A DNA stretch of 64,000 nucleotides from contig MEDY01000013.1 in the NCBI GenBank assembly GCA_001724265.1, positions 62,001 through 126,000 on the forward strand. Direction: 5' to 3'. Below are positions 1 to 10,700 of this stretch, piece after piece. The position numbers and the translations under genes were made by a program. Source of the stretch: Rhizaria sp. SCN 62-66. Its lineage: Eukaryota; Rhizaria, unplaced. The notes beneath the pieces were generated by a model, which did not search any database, was not told the DNA's origin, and saw only the letters and a list, made by a program, of their open reading frames with translations. Position 1 is the stretch's first letter, and each line of letters opens with the position of its first letter.

Positions 1-2748
1 GCCACGCGCCCCGCCGGGTTCATCTCGCACTTGCTGGGCCACGAGGGCGAGGGATCGCTCTTCTCCAAGCTCAAGCGCATGGGGCTCGCCACGTCGCTCA
101 CTGCGGGGCCGTCGCACACGGCGACGTGCTTCGCGATGTTCTACGTGACGATCCGCCTCACGGAGGCCGGTATGTCCAAGACCGACCAGATCGCGGAAAT
201 GGTATACGCGTACCTCTCGCTCTTGAGCCAGGCCTCCGACAGCGAGCTTAAGGCCCAGTTTGACGAGTGGGCCGCGATCTCCTCTTTCGCGTTCCGCTTC
301 AAGTCCAAGGAGTCCGTCTCTGGCTACGCGTCGCAGCTTGCCAACAGCATGCACACTTATGCCCCCGCCGATCTCCTCGCGGGACCCAACGTGCCGACTG
401 TGTTTGACGTCGCGCTTATCCGCAAGTACCTCGCCTGCTGCACCCCGCGCCGCGCCGTGACCACGTTCGCCGCCAAGGCCCTCGCGAGCGCCGTCAAGTT
501 CGACAAGACCGAGAAATGGTACGGCACCCAGTACGCTGCCACCCCCATCCCCGAGGCGGTTTACCTTAAGTACGAGTCGCCTTCGGCCGAGGCGTGCGCT
601 GAGATGCATCTCCCGCGTCCCAACGCCTTCATCCCGACCGACTTTGACATCCGCACCGAGTCATCCCTCGCGCTCGCTCCCCCCGCCGCCTCGGCCACTT
701 TCTCCGGCGCCGACAACACGTCCGCGCTCGACGCTGTGCTGTTCGCGGCGCTCATGAACCAGCGCGTTGCGCAGTGCTACCGCTACTGCTGCGGCCGCGA
801 CGCCGCCGCGCACGGCAGCCCCGTGACCGCGGATGATTTCAGTCATGCCGCGTCCACGCTAGTCCCCGCCGCGGACTGCGCTGACCGCTTCAAGTGGTCC
901 CAGGTTCCGCCGCAGCGCGTCGAAGTGCCTGTGCCCGTCAAGACGATGTTCGACGTCCTGGCGGAGCAGCGCGCCGCTTCGGCCGCCAACAACGCCAGCG
1001 GCGCTGCTTCCCCGGCCGCTGGCGCTGAGGCTGAGGCCGAGGACGATGAGGACGCTGAGGCTGAGGCTGGTGCTGAGGGAGATTCTGCTGACGCCGAGGC
1101 CGAGGCTGCCCCTGCTTCCCCCGTTGCCGCGCCGCTGAGCGACGAGGACAAGGCGCCCGAGCGCGTCGACTCTGTCGTCGTCCCCGTTGAGCTGTGGCAC
1201 AAACTTGACCGCGTGTTCTCTCTGCCCAAGGCCATCGCGTGCCTGCAGCTGTATCTGCCCGAGGCGCACTCCTCCGCCGCGGCCAGTGTGATGACCGTGC
1301 TCTACACGTCCCTGGTCGAGGACTCGCTCAATGAAGTCGTGTACGACGCTGATGTCGCGCAGCTCAGCTTCAACTTCAGCTCCATGTCGCAGGCGCATCC
1401 CGTGATGCTCTCTTTCCGCGGTTACTCTCACAAGCTGCCCGCGTTCATTGACACGGTGCTGCAGCGCCTCAAGACGCTCGTCGTTGATCCCACGCGCTTT
1501 GTCGTCATCAAGGAGCAGATTGCGCGCTCGTATGCCAATCGGTCTAAGGCCGCTGCCTACGAGTCGGCGCGCAGCATGGGCGGGTACGTAACGCACACAA
1601 AACAAACGCATTTATTGCTTCAAATGATGTATAAATGAAAATTGCATGTATAAATATTTGTAAAATGCTTATTTGAAGCACCCCTTGTAAAATTCTCTTG
1701 ATATGTAATCTTTCTCACTTTATCTCTTTTACTTGTTTTTGTTTTGCTTTCAAATCTCTCTAGCTACCTGATGTCTGGTTCATACAACGACAACGAGCTC
1801 GCGGCCGCCCTCGCCCCGATCGACGTCCCGACCCTCCAAGCCTTCGCTGGCCGCCTCATGGCGCGCGGCGCAGTCTCCATGCTTGTCCACGGCAACGCCA
1901 CGCGCGATGAGGCAATCGCTCTCGCCCAGCAAGTGCACAAGACTCTCGACCTCGCGCCCGTCATGCCGCGCGAAATTGCTGAGGAGCGCCAGGCGCAGTT
2001 CCCGCTCGGCCAGTCGCTCGCCGTACAGACGCGCAACCCCAACCCGGCCGATCCAGAGTCCGCAATCGTGGTTTACTACCAGGTTTCCGCCGCCCGCGAC
2101 CCTGCTCTCACGGCGGCGGGCTACGTGCTCGACCAGATGACCACCGAGCAGGCGTACACCGTTCTCCGCACGACGGAGCAGCTCGGCTACATCGTGTGGT
2201 CGAACTTCGCTGCCGTTGGCCCGCGTCCTGCGATGTTTGCGTTCATTATCCAGTCTACCAAGGCGCCGACTTTCTTGGACTCGCGCATTGAGGCCTTTAT
2301 CGCAAACACCATGGCCAAGACTGTAGCCGAGATCGACGAGGAGACCTTCCAGCAGTACGTCTCCGCTGTCTACACCGACCTCACCAAGAACGACGACGAG
2401 CTTTCGGAGGAGTTTAACCGCCACTTCAGCGCTATCCGCTGGCAGAACTACGACTTCGGCTTCAACGAGGCCGTTGCCGCCGCGCTCAAGAAGCTCACCC
2501 GCGAGGACGTCAAGAACTTCTACAACACGTACATCAAGGCCGGTGCCCCGCTGCGCCGCAAGGCGAGTATGCAGGTCTTCGGTGGCAACAACCCCGTGCC
2601 CGGCGCCGGTGCCGCGGGCAAGAACGTGCCGACGGTGCAGGAGGGCTGCGAGTTCGCCGCGGAGGCCGCCAAGGGCGGTGTCGTGCGTCTTGGCCTGAAG
2701 GACATCCAGCCCTACCGCCGCCAGCTCGCGCTGTGGCAGAAGTTCTAA
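1..2748 (+). CDS. Insulysin/insulin-degrading-enzyme-like M16 metallopeptidase, 3' part
   Basis: Zinc peptidase of the insulysin (IDE) family. The window holds the part after the catalytic N-terminal domain; the zinc motif HxxEH lies upstream and is not seen. The frame is open from base 1. Exon 1 is 1-1583, the intron 1584-1763 (GTACGT...TAG) and exon 2 1764-2748, ending in TAA. Family landmarks are clear: GHEGEGSL at the start, EKWYGTQY, FIPTDFDI, FSLPKA, EDSLNEVVYDA, LRTTEQLGYIV and FAFIIQS, matching the order in human IDE. The splice restores SMGGYLMSG. Unusual: about 190 residues between the FIPTDF and FSLPKA motifs (roughly 650-1190) hold an extra Ala/Ser stretch and a highly acidic AE/DE-rich stretch that animal IDE lacks. 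IDE cleaves short peptides as an enclosed chamber; activity here is inferred from the family. Confidence 0.95.
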
Positions 2749-3250
2749 GTCGGAATCGGCGAAAGCGCACTTGAAGGATTGAAGGGAGGGGGGAGAGTTT
2801 TGTTTGAAATCAAGACTTGATGAGATAGATGGTGGGTGGTTGGAGAAATAATTGGATTTTTTGAAATCTAAAGATTTTATATGCTTAAATATATGTTTAC
2901 ATTTGTAAAATACAATCGTATGACATTGCTTACTCTTTTCCTGTTTTTGTGTTTGAGTGTGCCTTTTATGGAACGCCAGATTTTCGATCACGTTGAGAAA
3001 TGCAAAAGCCTTTCAGAGTGAAGAAATATAGAAAAGTACTGTAATCATTAAAGAAATGCACCCTTATTGTTTAATAAAGAATTTGCTGTGTATTACAGCC
3101 ACTTATGTGACGTAAATTATACAAGAAACTAGAGTAAGCGAAAGTTAAGAGTTGAACACACAGTGAGCTAAGAAAGCAACACTCGTATCATAAGATTTAA
3201 AATTGAGTTAAAATTACGTAAAATAATTTGTTAATGACAATACTTTGCTT
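2749..3250. other. Intergenic region between convergent genes
   Basis: About 500 AT-rich bases between the stop of the insulysin-like gene and the stop of the kinase gene on the opposite strand. It should carry both 3' untranslated regions. A possible polyadenylation hexamer AATAAA lies near 3073 on the + strand. I see no gene here. Confidence 0.6.
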
Positions 3251-3881
3251 TTAGATCGCAAGCCTGCCATACGCGCCCGCATACACCCCCCTCGTCTGCT
3301 GCTGCTGCAGCTGTTGTTGCTGCTGGTGTTGATAAAGCGGCGGTTGCTGTGTGAGCCCGGAACCTGGCATCACCACCCCCCCGCCGCCCAGGTAACCGTG
3401 GGCCGCTCCGGCGCTGCTGCTCGCGCCCGCGGCGGTGGTGTGTGACGCGATCAGTCCGGGGCCTGCGGCGACGTAGGCTTGTCCCGCCGCGGCCACGACA
3501 CGGGAGTTAGGGTTATTATACCCGCCGCCGCCGCCGCCGATCGTAGGGACACCGGCTGCTGACGCTGATGACGATGAATACGGCCTGTTTGCTTTGTATC
3601 CAACCCCGTTAGCCGCACCAGAGCCGGCTAGGCCACTGCCGGGCATTGACACGCCACCTGCGACAGAGCCCACCCCCGCCCCGCTACTATGGACCGCGTG
3701 GCCAGTATGGGGAGCGGCGACGATGGAGCCGGGCAGCAGAAGACCGGGGCCGGCGACCGTGGGCAGCAGCGGCGCGGCGGCAGTCAGCGCATCAATGGCG
3801 TCGCCGCCGCGGTACAAGTGACCGTGAGCAGCCGCGGAGTGACCGTGGGCAGCGGAGGGGTAACCCGACTGGTAGCCAGAG

Positions 3882-3913
<32 letters not shown>

Positions 3914-6900
3914 AATAGAGGCGTTGGTCATGCCGAACAGCGGAGCGCGGGACATATGCATATTCACCCCCATGCCTGCGCTCGCTGAGCCCAGTGCCGC
4001 GAACGTCTGATGCCCCTGCTGCGCTTGCTGCTGTTGCTGTTGCTGCTGCTGTTGCTGTTGCTGGTGCTGTGAATACGAGCTGCCACTGAAGGCGCCCGCA
4101 GCGCCAGTGACAGTGTTGGCTGGGAGAGCGAACGTGCTCGCACCATACTGACCGTGCCCGTGACCGTGACCGTGAGCAGCAGCAGCCGAGGCAGGGGCAG
4201 ACGCAGATGCAGAGGCTGATGCAGAGGCTGTGGGGGCGGCTGAAGACTGGTACTGGTGCGAGTACAGTGCAGGCCCATACTGACCCTGTCCCTGCTGTTG
4301 CTGTTGCTGCTGCGGGGGAGCTAAGTGTCCCGCAGTCGTCGAAAACGCGAACACATCGCTCGCATTGCTATTGCTGTTGCTGTTGCCACCAACACCATTC
4401 ACGTGCACATTTGCGTTGTTACTGTTGCTGTTGTTATTGTTATTCGTGACGGTGGGGTAGCTCTGCGTGCTGTATGCATACCGTGACCGGCCACCGGCAC
4501 CGCCACCGCCGGCAACGTTGCCGTTCACAGCGGACCCACTCGAGGCCGCACTGTTCGCATTCACGCCGTTGTTGTTGTTCGGACTCGAAATTGCGGTTTG
4601 CGGCGAGGGACCGCGGCGACGTGAGTGGGACAGAAGCGCGCCGGCCGACGGCACGCCGCTCAAGCGCCCAGCGCCAGCGGCAGGAGCATTCACACTGCTG
4701 CCGCCGCTCGAAGTGCTGTTGACTGAGGCGATGCCGACGACATTGTTGTTGTTATTGTTATTGGATGCAGAGGGGAGACGGGTGCGGACAGGAGCAACGC
4801 TAGCACTCGCACTACTGCTGCTACTCGAGACAGCGTTCGTGTTGGCCAGGTTGTTGTTATTGTTGCTGTTGCCGGGAGACTGGAACTGCTGGGGACGCTG
4901 CGGGCGCTGCGGCGGCTGCACAGGCGCCACAGCGTTGCTATTATTATTGTTGTTAGCGTTCAAGCTCATGTTGCCCATGCTGCTCGTAAGCGCGCTCATG
5001 TTCACATTCATGTTGTTGTTGCTGTTCATAGCGCTGCCGGTGCCGGCGCCAGCGCCGTTGGTGCCGGCGGGGGTGGCGGAGTCTGAGTCACGGAGCCACG
5101 GGTGGGCCAGTGCTTCGGCAGCGGTGAGGCGACGCGCGGGATCCCACGCAGTCAGGCGCGCAATCAAGTCGAGCAACTGCGCATCCTGTATCACACCACA
5201 CACAAGCAACAGCGCAGTCGTTACAAAGTCGATTAGGAGCAACAGAATGGTGAGTATAGTCAAGGTAATATAGAAGCACACGCAAACATGAAATAAGTAA
5301 ATTTAATATACCAGGCGTATTTTAAAGTTGTAGCTCAAGTTTCACGTCATTCACACGTCATATCTGCGAGCTAGACAGATGCCATTGTTTTTTCAGTTGC
5401 GCAAAATTCGGCAAGCCGTACCTGACTGGGGTGGGCGGGCCCCGGCTGCCCCGGTGCGGCGGGCAGTGCTGGGGCCAGCACATCCGCGAGTTTGATGCCG
5501 CCGGGGCTGGCCACGGGGCGCAGAGGGCGGCCGCCGGCGACGCGCATCGACAGGGCCACTAGAGCGCGAAAAGGCGTCATAGCAAAACAGAGTTAAGAGA
5601 CCGAAAGATAGGTAAAGTGAGGAATAAGAGGCAGGCATGTTGTTATTAAGTTAAAGTTCGTTATAGGCGCAAACACACTATATCTTGTCAACATAGTCAC
5701 AACTTGACACGTTTCGCACACGTTCGTGTCGCTTTGGTGACATTTGTGGTTGTTGAGCTTATCGCATTGCGCAACGTACCGACGTCGAGCTTCTTGAGCC
5801 TGCCGGTGCTATCCAACACCATCCCACGCCGGTGACTGCGATTCAACACTTCCGGCGGTGGCGCTCCCAGTACTTCCATGAAGCGGAAGATCTGTTCTTC
5901 CTCACAGTGGCCCGCAAACAGCGGCCGGCCGGTCAAAAGCTCGGGAATGATGCAGCCGAGCGAGAACAGGTCGATGGGGGCACCATACGGCAGGTCCAAA
6001 ACGACCTCGGGGGCGCGGTAAAAGCGGGATTGGATGTACCACACGGCGTTTTGCGCAGGGATATCCTGCCGCGACGTTCCAAAATCAACCTAAACACAAT
6101 TGTAACATGAAACAAAGATTAACAAGCGTTACAATAAGCAGAATAAGCAGTGGATGGACTCATTATGCCGCTGTTTGAGAAGTCACATACAGTGTAATCA
6201 GTATATTCGCATATATAGCGCGGATTTGCATTCGGTATGCAGTTCACGTACGAGTTTGCAGTGCAGATGATCGAGATGCACGACCGAGTCTGGCGGAGTT
6301 GGGATCGTGAGCACGAGGTTCTCCGGCTTCACATCGCAGTGAATCAGCCGCGCCGCGTGCAAGTGCATAAGTGCCTGCAGTGTATCGCGCACGAGCACGC
6401 GCACCACGGGCGCGGGCAGGCGGCGCCGGTTCTGCTCTAGAAAGCTCCACAGGTTGAGATGCAACAGCTCAAGCACGATGCACAGGTGGCCGCGGAAGAG
6501 GAATGAGTCCAGCAGCTTCACAACACGGTCGCTGTAGGGCGCACCAGAGTGGCTCGCAAGCGTGCGCAGCAGCTGGAGCTCTTTATCACTCGCGTGCCGC
6601 TCCGCGGGGCGGTTCTTGACGACTTTGACCGCGACCTCGGTGTTGGTCTTGTGGTCGCGGGCGCGGATCACCTTGCCGAACGATCCTTTGCCCAATACTT
6701 CGAGGATTTGGTAGCGGTACGCAAGGTGGTCGTCCGTGACAAGCTTGTAGTGGCCGTCGGCGTCGTCGTACACCGCGGGCGCAACGGCGCCGGCGGCGGG
6801 CGGCGGCGGCGGCGCTGAGCCGCGCGGGCCCGGCATCGGCAGCGGGGCCGGGGCGGCGAGGTCGGCAGAGGCGAAGACCTTGCGCTGCATGTTCTCGCAA

Positions 6901-7148
6901 CCGGTGTAGAAGACGGCGTTGCGGGCCTGGTACTCGCGGATCTCGCGCTGCTCCCACGGGGTCAGGTTAGACGCCGCGCCGGAGCCGGACGCGCTAGAGC
7001 TGGAGCTAGCGATGGCACCGCCGCCTGAGGAGGGAGAGAAAGAGACGCCTGCGCTGCCCTTGCGGGACATACCACTGCCGGGAACGCTCACGCCGGAGCC
7101 CTGCGCGGGGCGCATGGGCACTGGGAGAGGTTGCTTCAGGGACAGCAT
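3251..7148 (-). CDS. DYRK-family (DYRK2/4-like) protein kinase with long Q/N-rich tail
   Basis: Serine/threonine (dual-specificity) kinase of about 1,092 residues. Four exons on the minus strand: 7148-6252, 6089-5780, 5558-5422 and 5185-3251, stop TAA; all junctions keep frame. Residues about 62-95 resemble the DYRK homology box (LTPWEQREIREY). The kinase domain starts near residue 145: GKGSFGKV (153-160), AVKVV with Lys175, Glu190, HCDVKPEN (270-277), DFG across the first junction, then YIQSRFYRAPEV. YIQSRFYR is typical of DYRKs. The activation loop has V-W-Y where most DYRKs have Y-x-Y, so the usually autophosphorylated second Tyr is kept and the first is lost. The C-terminal ~620 residues are low complexity (poly-Gln, poly-Asn, Ser/Ala, HGH), a property common in protist kinases and of unknown role. 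The ATG at 7148 is the first in frame; upstream the frame runs back to a stop with no other ATG. Confidence 0.93.
3882..3913 (-). repeat. CAG/CTG trinucleotide run encoding poly-Gln in the kinase tail
   Basis: About ten uninterrupted CTG units on the + strand, read as CAG (Gln) in the kinase gene. A second, impure Gln tract lies at about 4025-4072. Such tracts are prone to length change. Confidence 0.9.
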
Positions 7149-7764
7149 GCGGCTGGCGAGCTCTGGATGGAGTTCTAGGGACGAAAGAGGCTGTGGTGCA
7201 ATTCGAAAAGTGGTCCGGCAAGACAGGATCGGTTTAGAGAGGCTTTTAGCTCGGAGCAGAATTTAATTTAGTGTTACAATACGATGCTAACAAAAATTCT
7301 CCATATTCATATTTGACAATAAACAGACGACATATGCCCCACCAACGAGCAAACTCTTGCTTAGCTGTAACGGCTCCACTCACTCCAACGACTCTTGAGT
7401 GACCAAGGACGGCAGTGATCAGTGATCACTGATGGGCGGGTGCCTATAACAATAACAAAACACGCGATCACAGTTTTGATTTGTGCTCCTAAAGGCAATA
7501 TCTGGATATATTATAGATGCGTTTTAATATTTGATATTTTATGTTGTAGTTTTTAGAAACCATCAGGGTGCCAATATATCCTTGCTGATAAATTTCCAAA
7601 AGTAGAGCTATACATGTACTGTACTAGTACATGTAATATGTGCAAATGCACATCACAAACTAAACAATACACACCGTATTATTAAAAAGTCCGGAACAAG
7701 GACAATGATAAAGTTACATTATAATATCTTCAACCCTAGTTAACGTTGTGCATTTCATCAAGTT
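7149..7764. other. Intergenic region: kinase promoter and 3' end of the giant gene
   Basis: About 616 AT-rich bases between the kinase start and the giant gene's stop, both on the minus strand. It should contain the kinase promoter/5' leader and, nearest 7764, the 3' untranslated region of the upstream giant gene's transcript. A short inverted repeat, GTACTGTACTAGTACATG, is present near 7616-7634. No gene recognised. Confidence 0.6.
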
Positions 7765-10700
7765 TTACCCAATGCGATCCGCAGGCACGTTGCCCTGCGC
7801 AGGCTTGCTGATGGCGGCCACGCTGTGCCGTTGCCTCGCCCTGAGCGCCTCAACAACCTCACCGACCGTGGGTTGCTCCGCAAAGTTCCAGACCTTAAAT
7901 ACGGCATCGTGCGCGGCGCTGACGACAGCGTTCTCAGCCACGCCGAGTCCGCACACACGGTGCGTGTGACCCAACAGCGTGAAAACACACTGCCCCGTCG
8001 CTAAATCCCAGCCCTTGACGGCGTGGTCGTCGGAGCCGGTGACCACGTGTGTTGCGGACACATCCACCGCGCGCACGCGACCCAGGTGTTCACCCAGCAC
8101 AAACCGACACTCACGGCGGTCAAGCGACCACACGCGAGCGCTCCGGTCATCGGACGCGGACACGAGAACATCACTGGCACCTCCGGTGTTCGCAGGGCCA
8201 AATTTCACTGCACGCACAGCGCGCTGGTGGCCTAGCAGCGTGTACAAATCGCGCCCGGAGCGCAGATCCCAGAGCCGGATCGTATGATCGTCGCCGGCGG
8301 AAGCGACAAGCGCGCGCGCGGGGCAGAAGGCGACGCTGCGGACCGCGCCCGAGTGGCCAGAGTGCGTGCGCTCGCACCAGTACACACCGAGCTGGCGGCG
8401 GTCGAAGCCGAAGCAAGGGTCGCCGCTGACGGCGCGGTGCTCGGCGGCCGTCTGCCGGCGCACGCGCGCTGTAGTCGACGTCGCAGCGGCAGCGGTCGCG
8501 GAGGGCTGTGAGATGGCATTCGGAGACGGGTTGGTGTTTGCGGTGTTTGCAATAGAGGGAACCGGGGTTGGGGTTTGAGGGCCACCTGCAGCGGCAGTAG
8601 CGGAGTCCTGTCCGCCGGCAGAACTAACAGCCTCTGCCGTTGCAGCTGCAGTCGCACTCGTTGCTGTTGTAGAGCTCGCCACGGGAGACAGCATCGCCAG
8701 AGGCGGAGCACTCACGGAATTCGCACCGGCACTCACCCTGGCACTGGCGTTGGCAGTTGCTGGTGCACTGTCGGCGTTCGGGTTGGAGCTCGTGTTGGAG
8801 GCGGGGAGCTGCGGCGGCGTGAGCGGCGGCAGCGCGGCTTGGCCGAGCGAGATCGCGGGTACGGTGCCGCCAGCCACAGGCCCCACCGCCACGGTCATCG
8901 CGCCCGTCGCGGCCGCGCTGTTCGCGCCCGGTAAAGGCCCCACCGGCACAACACCAACAGTGCCGGCGCCGAACGACGGCCGTCTGTTGAGCGCGGCGAC
9001 TGCGGCGACGGCGGGGACGGCAACGGGGGACATCGCGGGGGACGGCGCCGGCGCCAGCGCGGGTCGGCCAGCAGAGCCCGGGGAAGCGGCGACAGCGGCG
9101 GCGACGGCCGAGGACACCGAGGACACCGCGGCGGCCGAGAGTCCCTGGCGCGCTTCGGCAACGGCGGCGCGCAGCTCGGCGACGGACAGCGCGCGCGCGC
9201 GGACGGGCATCGCGATGGCCGGGATGTGCAGCGGAGTAGTCACGGACACCGGACCCGTCGCAGTAGAGCTAGGCGCGGCGGTTGTCGCGGAGCCAGGAAC
9301 AGCGGCAGCCGCGGACACAGCAGCAGACGCTGGCGGCGAGTGGGGAGACGCGGCGTTGGCGCGCGCGATGGCCGCGATCGGCGCGATCAAAGGCACAAGC
9401 GCGGGCGAAGCAGTGGGCGCCGGGGCCGCGACTGGATCAGAAACCGCTACCGCGGGTACTTGAGCTGTGGTGGTCGCTGTCCCCGTTGCTGTTGCTGTTG
9501 GTGCGGACGGAGTGTTGTCTGCTGTGGAAGCAGAACCACCCGCGGTGACCGCGTTGTTGTTCTCCGGACTAGCCACCGGGGTTTCATTCGGGACAGTGGG
9601 CGTTTCGGGACTGACCATCGCGTCAGCAGCGACTGTAGGCTCCGGCAGAGTCTGCAAGCTTGGCGCAACGACACTGACACTCGACAAGCCACCATCAGCT
9701 CTAGCGCCAGCATTAATGCTCATGCCGTTCACACCGTCCTCAGCCTCAGCGTCTGCGCTGTTCGCATCGTTACTGTTGTGACCGGCAGGAGAGGAGCCGA
9801 ACACACGCGCTGTAGGCCGCGGCAGTGCCCCGGGCGCGGTCATCGCCCCGGCAGACTGGGCGCGCGGTGAGAAAGCGTCGATAAACGGGGCGAGCGAGTC
9901 GGATGCGGGAGGCGGCGCGCGCGCTCCGACAAGAGCCGCCGCGGGGGCCGGCGGAGGAACAGCTGGAGCCGTGGCATTGATATGCAGCGCATTCGGACCA
10001 GAGTTAGCGTTGCAGGCCAATGTGCCCGTGGCGGGGAATACGAGGGCGGGCGGGCGCGGGCCGAGGCGCCAAACCTTGACTGTGCCGTCGTCCGACGCCG
10101 AGAGAATGCGCAGCGAGTGCCACGAGAGCTCGGCAGCGCCGCTGCGAACGAGGGCACTGACGCGGGCGCCCACAGCAACGCTCGATCTCACGGGAGTGAT
10201 GATCAGAGTTGGCGCTGCACCACTGAGATTGCTCGCAGCGGTTACTGTCTGCGCGAGGCTAGAGCTCGACACAGGCGAGGTCAGCTGAGGCATCGCTGTC
10301 GCTGCACTCACGTTCACGCTCGCGACGGGCTCACCCGCGCGGATACTGCTGTTGGCGCTGCTGCGCGTCGAGCTGTGCGCCGAGCCCGAGCGCGCCGCAG
10401 GGTCAACAAACGCCCCCGTCTTGATCCCGACAGGCACGCCGTTGCGCCGGTAAGTCATCCCCGCGCCGGGCGACGCCGCCGACACCGCCGCGGCAGACGC
10501 GGCGCTGGCGTTGGCGCGGCCGGGGGTCGTGTTGCGCGGTGTGTGCGAGCGCCCGGAGCCGGGAGCAGCAGCGCTGGGATTCAGGAGAGTGCCTGCATTG
10601 GCGCTCGTCGTGCCGCCCGCAACCGCTGCCGCCGCCAGCGCCGAAGCACCGGCCGCCGCACTGGCTGCGGCGACTGTATCGCGCATGTGCGCGTTCGCCG

